Assembly: GCF_000242455.2 (NCBI RefSeq)
Contig: NC_019892.1
Span: forward strand, 1,364,001 to 1,428,000
Direction of reading: 5' to 3'
DNA: 64,000 nt
DNA from: Singulisphaera acidiphila DSM 18658
GTDB taxonomy: Bacteria > Planctomycetota > Planctomycetia > Isosphaerales > Isosphaeraceae
In this document: positions 7,149 to 15,746 of the stretch, piece after piece
Layout: each line of letters opens with the position of its first letter
Numbering within the stretch: position 1 is the first letter of the stretch
Notes under the pieces: generated by a model
What the model saw: the letters and a program-made list of their open reading frames with translations, nothing else
Databases searched by the model: none
What the model was told of the DNA's origin: nothing
Program-made: the position numbers and the translations under genes

Positions 7149-9299
7149 ATGATCTCCGCCCTCTTGATCTGCACAGGGTGGCTTGCAGCGGCCCCCGCAA
7201 TTCTCGCCCACACGGAGGGCGAACTCGCCTCTTATGAGGCGGCCAAGGCGACGGCCGGGCACGATGCCGAGGCCCATATCAAGCTGGCGCTCTGGTGTGA
7301 GGCGCACGGTCTTCAGGCGGAGCGGATCAAACATCTGGCGATTGCCGTGATGACCGATCCGAAGAACGCGACGGCGCGGGGGCTGATGGGGTTGGTGGCG
7401 TACCAGGGGCGTTGGCAGCGGCCCGAGGCGGTCGGCCGGTCGGTCGAGGCAGATGACGAGTTCAAGGCCAATCTCGATCGCTATCACGAGAGGCGGCTCC
7501 AGGCTCCGCAGACGGCGGACGGGCAGTGGAAACTGACGCTCTGGTGCGAGGAGAATGGTTTAAAGAGCCAAGCTCATGCCCACTTGATGGCGGTCACTGC
7601 ACTGGACCCCACTCGTGTGAACGCCTGGAAACGGCTGGGGTATAAGAAGGTCGACGGGCATTGGACCAGTGCCGGGCAGATCGCTGCCGAGGGGGCCGAG
7701 AGCAAGCGGCAGAAAGAGGCCGACGCCCGCTGGAAGCCGGTTCTTGAACGAGCGAGGGGAGATCTTACAGGCAAGAGCCGCCAGGTCGAGGCTGAAGACA
7801 CCCTGGCTCAAGTGACGGACCCACGCGCGGTGCCGACGATCTGCCGGGTCTTCAGTAAGGGGGAAGCGAATCAGAGCGTCGCGGTCCGGCTCCTCGGCCA
7901 GATCGATTCGGCAGGGGCATCGCATGCCTTGGCGGTGCTCGCGGTCGGGAGCCGATTCGCCGAGGTGCGTCGGGCGGCGGCCGAGACCCTTGTGAGACGC
8001 GACCCGCGTGACTTCGCCGGATGGCTCGCCGACCTCTTGCGGAAACCGGTCAAGTACGAAGTCCGGCCCGTTGGCGGCCCGGGCTCGCCGGGTGAGCTCT
8101 TTGTCGAAGGAGTCCAGTTCAACGTCAAGCGGCTCTACAGTTCCCCGGCCGGCCCGACACTCCAACCTGGCGATCAACTCGGCTTTGGCGACTCGGGATT
8201 GCCCGTCGCCACTCGTTTTCTCGGGTTTACCCGAACAGAGCCAATGTCGCTAGAGAAGGCCCGGTCGTTCATGGGGATGGAGGCTGCCTCCGATCTCAAG
8301 CAGTCCTTGGCGTTCATCCCAAGTCATCGCTTTGGCGCCGAGGAAACCCGACGCCTTCAGCAATTGTTTGAGAACGTGGGCAAGAATGAGAATGAGCAGT
8401 TCATACCGATCCTTAACGGTAACATCGCCCGTGCCCCCACCGCGGATCGCGAAACTGTAGCTTTGGTCATGCCGCGCATGGCTCTGATTCCGGTGGGCGA
8501 GATGGCACTCGAAGCGCAGGCTGCGGCTCAACTGGCCGAGCGAAAGCTTGAGAGTGACGTCGCCTCGATCAAGCAGTACAACGCGCCGATCGTTCAGCTC
8601 AATGATCGAGTCGTCTCGATTCTCAGAAACGTCGCTGGGGGCGATCTTGGCGAGGATCCTGAGAACTGGAAGAAATGGGCCGTCGACCTTCGTGGTTACG
8701 CCTACGTTCCCCAGAAAGCCTCGCAAGAAACCCCGACGATCACGGAACAGGTGCCCCTGGATTTCCAACCGCAAGCGGCTCCGATCATCGCGAATGGTGT
8801 CCCGGTTGGTGCCGTTCGGTTGGGACACTCCTGTTTCGGGAGTGGAACACTGGTCTCAACCCTGGCCGGATCTCGGCCCATCGAGAGCCTGCTGGCCGGC
8901 GACCAGGTTCTCGCTCAAGACACGACGACCGGCCGGCTTAGCTACCAGCCGATCGTAGCAGTTTTCCACAACCCGCCCAATCAGACGCTCCGGGTTGACC
9001 TGGGCGATGAGTCGATCGTCGTGACCGGGATCCATCGCTTCTGGAAGGCGGGCCGTGGCTGGACGATGGCTCGTGAGTTGAAGCCCGGCGATACTGTGCG
9101 CACCCTCGACGGTCGGGCCACGGTTCGATCAGTGAACACCGATCAGATCCAGCCGGTTTTCAACCTGCAAGTGGCCGAAGGGCAGTCTTTCTTCGTGGGG
9201 CGGGCCGGAACCTTGGTTCACGACAACAGCCTGATCGAGACGGTGACTGACCCGTTCGACGCCGCTCCCGAGTTCAAGGCCGTGGCTCGCAAGGACTGA
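7149..9299 (+). CDS. Secreted protein with repeat regions and a C-terminal Hint (intein-like) domain
   Basis: A 716-aa product. The N-terminus is a signal peptide (MISALLICTGWLAAAPAILA). Residues about 25-180 contain tetratricopeptide-like helices (WCEAHGLQAERIKHLAIAV and WCEENGLKSQAHAHLMAV are two copies), and about 220-300 look HEAT-like. Residues 562-693 form a Hint domain: Cys562 in HSCFGSGT is the N-terminal nucleophile, TGIHRFW the block-B His, and LVHDN followed by Ser694 the C-terminal splice-type junction. Hint domains in secreted bacterial proteins usually self-cleave. Only 23 residues follow here, so no toxin tail is present. GGAG eight bases upstream supports the ATG at 7149; an ATG at 7113 is possible. 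The cellular role is unknown. Confidence 0.85.
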   Translation: MISALLICTGWLAAAPAILAHTEGELASYEAAKATAGHDAEAHIKLALWCEAHGLQAERIKHLAIAVMTDPKNATARGLMGLVAYQGRWQRPEAVGRSVEADDEFKANLDRYHERRLQAPQTADGQWKLTLWCEENGLKSQAHAHLMAVTALDPTRVNAWKRLGYKKVDGHWTSAGQIAAEGAESKRQKEADARWKPVLERARGDLTGKSRQVEAEDTLAQVTDPRAVPTICRVFSKGEANQSVAVRLLGQIDSAGASHALAVLAVGSRFAEVRRAAAETLVRRDPRDFAGWLADLLRKPVKYEVRPVGGPGSPGELFVEGVQFNVKRLYSSPAGPTLQPGDQLGFGDSGLPVATRFLGFTRTEPMSLEKARSFMGMEAASDLKQSLAFIPSHRFGAEETRRLQQLFENVGKNENEQFIPILNGNIARAPTADRETVALVMPRMALIPVGEMALEAQAAAQLAERKLESDVASIKQYNAPIVQLNDRVVSILRNVAGGDLGEDPENWKKWAVDLRGYAYVPQKASQETPTITEQVPLDFQPQAAPIIANGVPVGAVRLGHSCFGSGTLVSTLAGSRPIESLLAGDQVLAQDTTTGRLSYQPIVAVFHNPPNQTLRVDLGDESIVVTGIHRFWKAGRGWTMARELKPGDTVRTLDGRATVRSVNTDQIQPVFNLQVAEGQSFFVGRAGTLVHDNSLIETVTDPFDAAPEFKAVARKD

Positions 9300-9308
9300 T
9301 GAGCCTCG

Positions 9309-10505
9309 TTACGACTGGCCGAGCGTCACCCGAATCTCGACGGTGCGACCGCCCCGGAGTACGGTGACCTTGGCCACCTGGCCGGGGGCGTGAGACTCGA
9401 CCTCGGTCAGCAACTCGTCGACGTTGTGGACCGGCTTGCCGTCGATCGCCACCAGGATATCGGCCGATTCGGGGTCGAGTTTGCGGACCAAAGCCCCACC
9501 GTAGCGAACGACTTTTACCTGGATCGGATGGATCCCGGCTCGTTCGGCGGGACCATCCTCGACGAGTCCGAGGACGACCAGGCCCTCGTTGGTCGTGAAG
9601 ACGCGAGTGATCCCGAGGTCGGCGCGGATTACCCGGCCGTGCTCGATCAGCGGCTTGATGATTCGTGCGATCGCATTGATCGGTACCGCGAAGCTGATCC
9701 CGGCCGATTGCCCGACCTGGCTCATGATCGCTGTGTTCATGCCGATCACCTGCCCGCGTGTGTTCAAGAGCGGTCCCCCCGAATTGCCGGGGTTAATTGC
9801 CGCGTCGGTCTGAATGATCCCCTTGATCATCCGCCCGTTCTTGGCTTGCAAGGACCGGTCGAGGCTACTGATGATCCCCGTGGTGAGTGTCCGCTCGAGT
9901 CCGAACGGGTTGCCGAGTGCGAGGATTTTCTGCCCCACGAGCAGGCCCGATGAGTCGCCCAGGGCCACCGGGTAAAGGTCGGCGGCCTTGGCCTGGATCT
10001 TCACGATCGCCACATCGTTTGACGCGTCGGCGCCGATCACGCGGGCCTCGTGCGTGGTGCCGTCGTAGAGGGTCACCTGAACCGACTCGGCGTCCTCGAC
10101 GACATGGTAGTTGGTCAGGATATGTCCCTGAGTGTCGATGACGAACCCGGAGCCGGTGCCGCTCGACGTCTCGTCGCCGAAGATCCCGGTTGCCTCGGAT
10201 GCCGTCGTGATGTTGACGACACTACGATTGACCCCTTGATAGACTCGGATGTTGATCTGCTCGTCCGCATCGGCATTCTTGAGCAGTTCGGGCGGGATGG
10301 TGAGTGAGGGGACAGCGGGCAACTGGTAATCCCCGGGGCGGGCGGGCTTCGGTGTGACCGGTACCTCGAGTCGACGAAAGCCGGGGATTTGATTGACGGC
10401 GGGTTGTCGCTGCGCTCCGAGTCGTCCACCGAAGAGCAGAGCCACCATGGCCAGCGTCATCGTCGCCGTCAAAAGGTGCGCTGAGATCGACTTCCAGTTT
10501 GCCAT
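9309..10505 (-). CDS. HtrA/Deg-type periplasmic serine protease
   Basis: A 398-aa trypsin-like protease with one PDZ domain. A signal anchor spans about residues 9-30. The catalytic triad is His134 (TNYHVVED), Asp164 (SNDVAIV) and Ser242 (GNSGGPLL), followed by the conserved SFAVPIN segment. The PDZ domain occupies about residues 300-398 (DILVAIDGKPVHNVDELL). Family members degrade or refold damaged envelope proteins. GGGAGG four bases upstream fixes the ATG at 10505; the frame is open much further but without support. It is convergent with the Hint protein (9 bp apart) and divergent from the large haem protein. Confidence 0.95.
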   Translation of the reverse strand: MANWKSISAHLLTATMTLAMVALLFGGRLGAQRQPAVNQIPGFRRLEVPVTPKPARPGDYQLPAVPSLTIPPELLKNADADEQINIRVYQGVNRSVVNITTASEATGIFGDETSSGTGSGFVIDTQGHILTNYHVVEDAESVQVTLYDGTTHEARVIGADASNDVAIVKIQAKAADLYPVALGDSSGLLVGQKILALGNPFGLERTLTTGIISSLDRSLQAKNGRMIKGIIQTDAAINPGNSGGPLLNTRGQVIGMNTAIMSQVGQSAGISFAVPINAIARIIKPLIEHGRVIRADLGITRVFTTNEGLVVLGLVEDGPAERAGIHPIQVKVVRYGGALVRKLDPESADILVAIDGKPVHNVDELLTEVESHAPGQVAKVTVLRGGRTVEIRVTLGQS

Positions 10506-10892
10506 TTCGCCTCCCGCCCACACATTCCATGCCCAAAACACGAGCCAAAAGGGGGCCTCGCGTCCACCTCTTCTTTTCGGAATCCTCAATTCTATTCTAA
10601 CGGGTTGTCTCCTCAACATTGAGACCGAAACCAGAGGCCGGCCTGCCAGAGTCAGAGAGAACGACGATTTCATGCCGCTTGCCGATCGGGACGTCCTTTT
10701 TCTCGACGTCGCCCCGCCGGGCAAGAGGCTGGACGGCCCCCGTCTCGCGCGACACAATGTGCAGGCCAGGCCAATCCGCTGGAGTTGCTCTACCAGAGAT
10801 TCCTTTTCCGTGAAATTCGCAGCCAACGGTCGAATCCGGCCGGGGACCGGGTGTCCTCGCCCGCTTCGCCCACCGATCAGGAGCCGTCGCCG
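10506..10892. other. Divergent promoter region between the HtrA and haem-protein genes
   Basis: This 387-bp gap separates two genes transcribed away from each other, so it must hold both promoters. The AT-richest part is 10567-10605 (CAATTCTATTCTAAC). I cannot assign -35/-10 boxes with confidence and see no clear operator palindrome. Confidence 0.5.
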
Positions 10893-13800
10893 ATGTCGCA
10901 TCGCAACCCGCCGCGCACCAGGCTCGCCCGTTGGGCGGGGCTCGGGGTCTGGGCACTCATGCTCAGCGGCCCCCTCGTCGGCTTTGCCCAGGTCAGTCCG
11001 GTAGAATCGGCCCGCAAGCTCAAGCCGGCCGAAGGACTGGAGGCGACCCTCTGGGCGTCCGAGCCCTTGGTCAACAACCCGACCAATATGGATGTCGATT
11101 CGCGCGGCCGGGTCTGGGTCACCGAAGGACTCAATTACCGTCTCCACCGCGCTCGCAATACCGGCCTGAAGAAAATCGACGAGGCCGATCGAATCAAGAT
11201 CCTCGAAGATACCGATGGCGATGGTAAGGCCGATAAAGTCACCGTCTTCGCCGATCATATCTACCCGGTGCCCATGGGCTTAGCCGTGGAAGAGCACTAT
11301 GGGAAAGACGGCAAGTACAAGGGGTGCAAGGTCTACATCGGCAACAGCCCCGACCTGCTCGTGCTCGAAGATACCGATGGCGATGACAAGGCCGACAAAC
11401 GCTATCCGCTTCTGACCGGGTTCGGCGGTGTGGACTCCGACCACGGTGTCCACGGGATGGTGCTCGGCCTCGACGGCAAACTTTACTTCACCCACGGTGA
11501 CGGCTGCTGCTCGGTCCAACAAGACCATACCGAGAGGCCCCAGAACTTCGACGTCGTCGACAAGAGCGGTCGCCACGTCTCGAGCGACCAGCTTGCGAAT
11601 ACTCTCCGCGTGAACCGCGACGGCACCCAGTTCGAGGTCCTTGCCGATCGCCAGCGCAACAACTACGAAACCAGCCTGAACGCGTTCGGCAACATCTTCA
11701 CCAGCGACAACGACGACGACGGCAACCGTGGCAGTCGGGTGATCTGGGTGATGGACGGCGGCCAGTATGGCTACCGGACCCCGGGAAGCCCTCGGCACTG
11801 GGGCGAGGAAGTGCCCGGCACTGTGCCGAAGCTGGTCGGCACCGGGAACGGCAGCCCTTGCGGGATCATGGTCTACGAAGGAAAACTCTTCCCCAAGGAA
11901 TACGAAGGGGCCGTCCTCGAAGCCGACGCCGGCACGCGACAGATCAACTTCTTCCCGTTGAGCCGCCATGGCGCTTCGTTTCGTACGGAGTACAAGGTCT
12001 TCCTCGGCAGCGATGACCCCTGGTTCCGCCCCGTCGACATGACGGCCGCCCCCGACGGTTCGGTCTTCGTTGCCGACTGGTACGACGCCGGAGTCGGCGG
12101 GCACGCGTTCAAGGATCAGGATACAGGGCGGATCTATCGCGTCAGGCCGATCGGTGCCAAGGCGAAGGCCGCCAAGCCTGATTTCGGGACCGTGCATGGC
12201 CTGATCGAAGCCCTCAAGTCCCCCGTGGTCGCGGCCCAGGACGCCGCCCGTCGCGGACTTATCGAGTACGCCAAGGCCGGCGACCCGAACGCCAAGCCGG
12301 TCGATCCCAACAAGCCCGAAGGCGCGAAGCAGCTTGACCCGAAACAAGAGGCCGTCACGGCTCTCGTGAACCTGTTCTCGGCTGGCCAGCCGTTCGAGCG
12401 TGCCCGCGCCCTCTGGGTGCTTCACGCGATCGTCGGAGACAAGGCGGCCGAGGACGCGTTGAAGGACCGCGACCCGCGAATCCGTGAACAGGCGGTCCGG
12501 ATCCTGGGCCGTGACGATCGCGACAACGGCCGCGTCGAGTACAAGGACCAGGCGGCGAAGCTCCCTGCTCCTGCCTCGGCACATCTCGAGGCACTCTTGC
12601 CGTTGGCGGCTGACCCCGACGCCGGGGTGCGTCGTGAACTGATTCTCGCGTTGCGGAACCTGCCGACGGGCCAGGTTGGCGACGCGCTCAAAACTTTGGC
12701 GCGAACCTGGGATGGTCAGGACCGCTGGTACCTCGAAGCGCTCGGGCTGGCCCTGGGAGGGCGCGATCAAGCCTTCCTCGAGAGCCTGTTCGATGGCACC
12801 CTGTACGGCGACCTCACTTCCGACGACACGAGGCAAGTGGCGCTCCCCCCTTATTTCCCGGTCGACCGCAATGAGGCCTATCTCGTGGCCGGCACGAAGG
12901 ACCTTCCCGCCTCGGCTTTGAGCAAGACGCTTGGACTCGCCTGGCGGATCCATCAGCCGGCGGTCCTTCCCTTGCTTGCCCGGATCTCTCCCAAGCTGGA
13001 CAGCCCCGAGTTGCAGCAGGCGGCCGACGACGTCGTAATGCAGATCAACGACCCTGCCGGGGCCGAGGCGTTGGCCAGCTTGGCGGCCGAGTCCAACGAC
13101 TCAATTCGCAAGCGGCAGGTCTTGGAGTTGCTCGGGCGCAAGCTCGGGGGGAACTGGGCGGCTGCGCGAGCGAACCCGAAGGTCCTGCAAGTCATCCAAA
13201 CCGCGCTGGGCGATCCTTTGACGCGGCCGTCGGCGATGCAGGCGGCTGCCGCGACCGGTGACGGCCGGTTCGCCGATGAGATCAAGAGCCAGGCGCGGAA
13301 TCCGAAGGCGTCGGACGAAGTCCGGGTGGCTGCGGTCGAGGCCCTCGGCCAGCTCAATCCGCCTCGCGTCGGCGAGTTCTTCGACGAGCTGATCGCCGAG
13401 ACCAAAGGGAAGAACCATTCCAACAGTTCGGCCGAGGCGGCCGTCCGGACCCTGCCGAAACTGGGCGATGCGAACCGGCGGCTCGCCGACCTGATCGTGG
13501 CCAACGATTATCCCCTCGGCCTGCGCCGCGAAGCGCTCCGCACGTTTGCCCGGACCAGCGAAGGGGGCCGGCGCGTTCTGGCTTTGGCCCGTGAGGACAA
13601 GCTTCCCGCTGACCTCAAAACCGAGGCCACGACCGTCGTCAATTCCCACGTCGACGGCAAGATCCGTGACGAGGCGTCGAAGATCCTGCCGCTCCCCAAG
13701 ACCAAGTCCGGCCGGCCCCTCCCCCCGTTCGGGGACCTGATCCGTCGCGATGGCCGGGCCGACCGTGGTCGTGACGTCTTCTTCCGGGGCCAAGAGGGGA

Positions 13801-14672
13801 ATGGGCTGGTCAGTTGCGGTGGCTGCCATCGCGTGCAAGGTCGCGGGGATTGGGTTGGGCCCGACCTCTCGACGATCGGCACCAAGTACGGCAAGGACGA
13901 GCTACTGCGTTCGATTCTCAACCCGAGCGCGGCGATCGGCTACAACTACAAGACGGCGGTGGTCGCGACCAAGGACGGCCAGGTCTTCACCGGCCTCCCT
14001 GTCGAGGATGGTCCGGATCGTCTCGTTCTCAAAACGGCCGAAGCGAAGCGGATCTCAATCCGCCCCGGCGACATCGACGATCGCTCCAGCAGCGACGTCT
14101 CCTTGATGCCGGAAGGTTTGGCCGAGACGATGGGGGATCAGGATCTGGTCGACTTGCTCGCCTTTCTCACCACCTTGCGGCAGCCGGTGAGCATCGTGGG
14201 CCAGTACCAGGTGATCGGCCCCTTGGCCGACACGAACAGCGGTTCCCCTGCGTTCGATCCCAACGTGAAGATCAACCTCAGAGAAACGGTGACCGGCCCC
14301 GACGGCCGCAAGCTCTCCTGGCGCCGGCTCGATGCCAACGCCGAAGGACGTGCCGACCTGTCGACGCTTGCCGGCGACGATCCCAAGCAGGTGGTCTACC
14401 TGCACGCTCCGGTCGGTTCGCCGGTCGAGCAGGATGCCCAGCTTGTGCTCGAAACCAAGGGCGATCTCAAGGTCTGGTTCAACGGCAAGGAACTGGAGCT
14501 TCCCAAGGCCCAGGAGAATCAGCCTCGATCCGTCTTCGTCCGGATTCCCAAAGGCGCGAGTGACCTCTTGATTCGCACGGCGGGCAATCCGAACGCTGCC
14601 CTGGTGACAACGCTCGTCGCCGATCGGCCGGTCGAGTTCAGCGCGGAGGAGTCGAGGCCCTCGACGCGTTGA
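10893..14672 (+). CDS. Giant PVC-type haem-binding protein (beta-propeller, HEAT repeats, cytochrome c)
   Basis: A 1259-aa exported protein. It has a signal peptide (LGVWALMLSGPLVGFAQ), then an N-terminal six-bladed-propeller region of the membrane-bound dehydrogenase type (about residues 35-410, with calcium-type loops such as DTDGDGKADKV), HEAT repeats (about 420-900), and a cytochrome c domain with Cys975 in CGGCH. This haem-binding domain is characteristic of Planctomycetes and Verrucomicrobia (TIGR02604 and TIGR02603 types). A C-terminal beta-rich module (VWFNGKELELP) follows. Family members are thought to oxidise sugars or alcohols in the periplasm, but the substrate is unknown. GGAG nine bases upstream supports this ATG; an upstream frame from 10785 lacks a leader. 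Confidence 0.93.
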   Translation: MSHRNPPRTRLARWAGLGVWALMLSGPLVGFAQVSPVESARKLKPAEGLEATLWASEPLVNNPTNMDVDSRGRVWVTEGLNYRLHRARNTGLKKIDEADRIKILEDTDGDGKADKVTVFADHIYPVPMGLAVEEHYGKDGKYKGCKVYIGNSPDLLVLEDTDGDDKADKRYPLLTGFGGVDSDHGVHGMVLGLDGKLYFTHGDGCCSVQQDHTERPQNFDVVDKSGRHVSSDQLANTLRVNRDGTQFEVLADRQRNNYETSLNAFGNIFTSDNDDDGNRGSRVIWVMDGGQYGYRTPGSPRHWGEEVPGTVPKLVGTGNGSPCGIMVYEGKLFPKEYEGAVLEADAGTRQINFFPLSRHGASFRTEYKVFLGSDDPWFRPVDMTAAPDGSVFVADWYDAGVGGHAFKDQDTGRIYRVRPIGAKAKAAKPDFGTVHGLIEALKSPVVAAQDAARRGLIEYAKAGDPNAKPVDPNKPEGAKQLDPKQEAVTALVNLFSAGQPFERARALWVLHAIVGDKAAEDALKDRDPRIREQAVRILGRDDRDNGRVEYKDQAAKLPAPASAHLEALLPLAADPDAGVRRELILALRNLPTGQVGDALKTLARTWDGQDRWYLEALGLALGGRDQAFLESLFDGTLYGDLTSDDTRQVALPPYFPVDRNEAYLVAGTKDLPASALSKTLGLAWRIHQPAVLPLLARISPKLDSPELQQAADDVVMQINDPAGAEALASLAAESNDSIRKRQVLELLGRKLGGNWAAARANPKVLQVIQTALGDPLTRPSAMQAAAATGDGRFADEIKSQARNPKASDEVRVAAVEALGQLNPPRVGEFFDELIAETKGKNHSNSSAEAAVRTLPKLGDANRRLADLIVANDYPLGLRREALRTFARTSEGGRRVLALAREDKLPADLKTEATTVVNSHVDGKIRDEASKILPLPKTKSGRPLPPFGDLIRRDGRADRGRDVFFRGQEGNGLVSCGGCHRVQGRGDWVGPDLSTIGTKYGKDELLRSILNPSAAIGYNYKTAVVATKDGQVFTGLPVEDGPDRLVLKTAEAKRISIRPGDIDDRSSSDVSLMPEGLAETMGDQDLVDLLAFLTTLRQPVSIVGQYQVIGPLADTNSGSPAFDPNVKINLRETVTGPDGRKLSWRRLDANAEGRADLSTLAGDDPKQVVYLHAPVGSPVEQDAQLVLETKGDLKVWFNGKELELPKAQENQPRSVFVRIPKGASDLLIRTAGNPNAALVTTLVADRPVEFSAEESRPSTR

Positions 14673-14700
14673 TCAGGGGATATTGGGTCGGTTCTTTTCG

Positions 14701-14737
14701 GCCGGTGCCTTCGTTCTCAAAAGGCGGAGGCACCGGC
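14701..14737 (+). terminator. Hairpin after the haem-protein gene, possible terminator
   Basis: GCCGGTGCCT (14701-14710) pairs with AGGCACCGGC (14728-14737) around a 17-base loop, 29 bp after the stop codon. There is no T-run, so it may be a processing or weak termination hairpin rather than a classical terminator. Confidence 0.45.
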
Positions 14738-14854
14738 GCTGACGAACTGGAGTCGATGCGGTTGCGTTTCCTTTTGCTCGCGGCCCGGCATGGTATCTTT
14801 TGAGATCATTGAGAAGGTTTCATCCCCTCCCACGGCCGCCTTCGGAAGACGATC

Positions 14855-15646
14855 TTGAACGAGCCGACCAACGCCCATTCGCCCCGTGTCGCCGTCGCGA
14901 TCCCTTGCTACAACGAGGCTGCGGCGATTGCCACGGTCATCACCCAGTGGCGTGCGGCTCTTCCCGATGCCGAGATGATCGTCTTCGACAACAACTCGAG
15001 CGACGGCACGGGCGACATTGCACGTGGCCTTGGCGTGCGCGTTGTCGATGTGCGCGACCAAGGAAAGGGATATGCCGTCCAGGCGTTGTTCCATCATCTT
15101 CAAGACCGTGACGCGGTCGTCATGATCGATGGCGACGGCACCTATCCGGCCGATGAGGTCGGTCGGCTGCTCGGACCGATCCTCGACGGCACGGCCGACA
15201 TGGCCGTCGGCGCACGAATTCCGGTCGCCGAGCCGGGGGCGATGACGCCGCTCCGAGGCCTGGGCAACGTCTTGATTCGAGGGGCCTTCCGGGTCCTGAT
15301 CGGCCGTGGTCCCGGCGACCTGCTCTCGGGATACCGGGTCTTCGGCCGTCGGTTCCTTCAGTCCGTTTCGCTTCGCTCCGAAGGGTTCGAGATCGAGACC
15401 GAACTGGCCAGTGAGGCGGTGGCCCGCCAGATGCGCACGGTGGAGGTTCCCGTTCCGTATCACCCTCGAATCGCCGGGACGGCTAGCAAGCTCAAGGTCT
15501 TCCGCGACGGCTGGCGGATCCTGAAAACGATCGTTCGCCAGAGCCTGCGTCTTCGCCCTTGGCGGCCCTTGCTGATCGTGATCCTGCTCGGCACTCTTAC
15601 CGCCTCGATCATCATCCTTTTGTCGAAGGGCATGGCCCGACACTGA
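14855..15646 (+). CDS. Family 2 glycosyltransferase (polyprenyl-phosphate hexose transferase-like)
   Basis: A 263-aa GT-A fold enzyme. VAIPCYNEAAAIATVI is the nucleotide-sugar site, FDNNSSDGTGDIA the second motif, and MIDGDGTYPADE the metal-binding DxD region. A C-terminal transmembrane segment (PLLIVILLGTLTASIIILL) anchors it. This architecture resembles dolichol- or undecaprenyl-phosphate mannose/glucose synthases, which make lipid-linked sugar donors at the inner membrane. The frame starts at a TTG with GGAAGA six bases upstream; no nearby ATG fits. Donor and acceptor are not identifiable from sequence. Confidence 0.9.
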   Translation: MNEPTNAHSPRVAVAIPCYNEAAAIATVITQWRAALPDAEMIVFDNNSSDGTGDIARGLGVRVVDVRDQGKGYAVQALFHHLQDRDAVVMIDGDGTYPADEVGRLLGPILDGTADMAVGARIPVAEPGAMTPLRGLGNVLIRGAFRVLIGRGPGDLLSGYRVFGRRFLQSVSLRSEGFEIETELASEAVARQMRTVEVPVPYHPRIAGTASKLKVFRDGWRILKTIVRQSLRLRPWRPLLIVILLGTLTASIIILLSKGMARH

Positions 15647-15746
15647 GTTGCCGTCCCTTTTGCTCAAACCTGTCTTCTCGAGGGTTGTGCCCACTAGAAG
15701 GCAGGTGTTTGTTGTGCATGTGGTCTGATCGTTATTTTTTTGTGTC

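Noticed and set aside
11280..12953. 557-aa open frame on the minus strand
   Set aside because: Antisense to the first haem protein; no start context or family resemblance.
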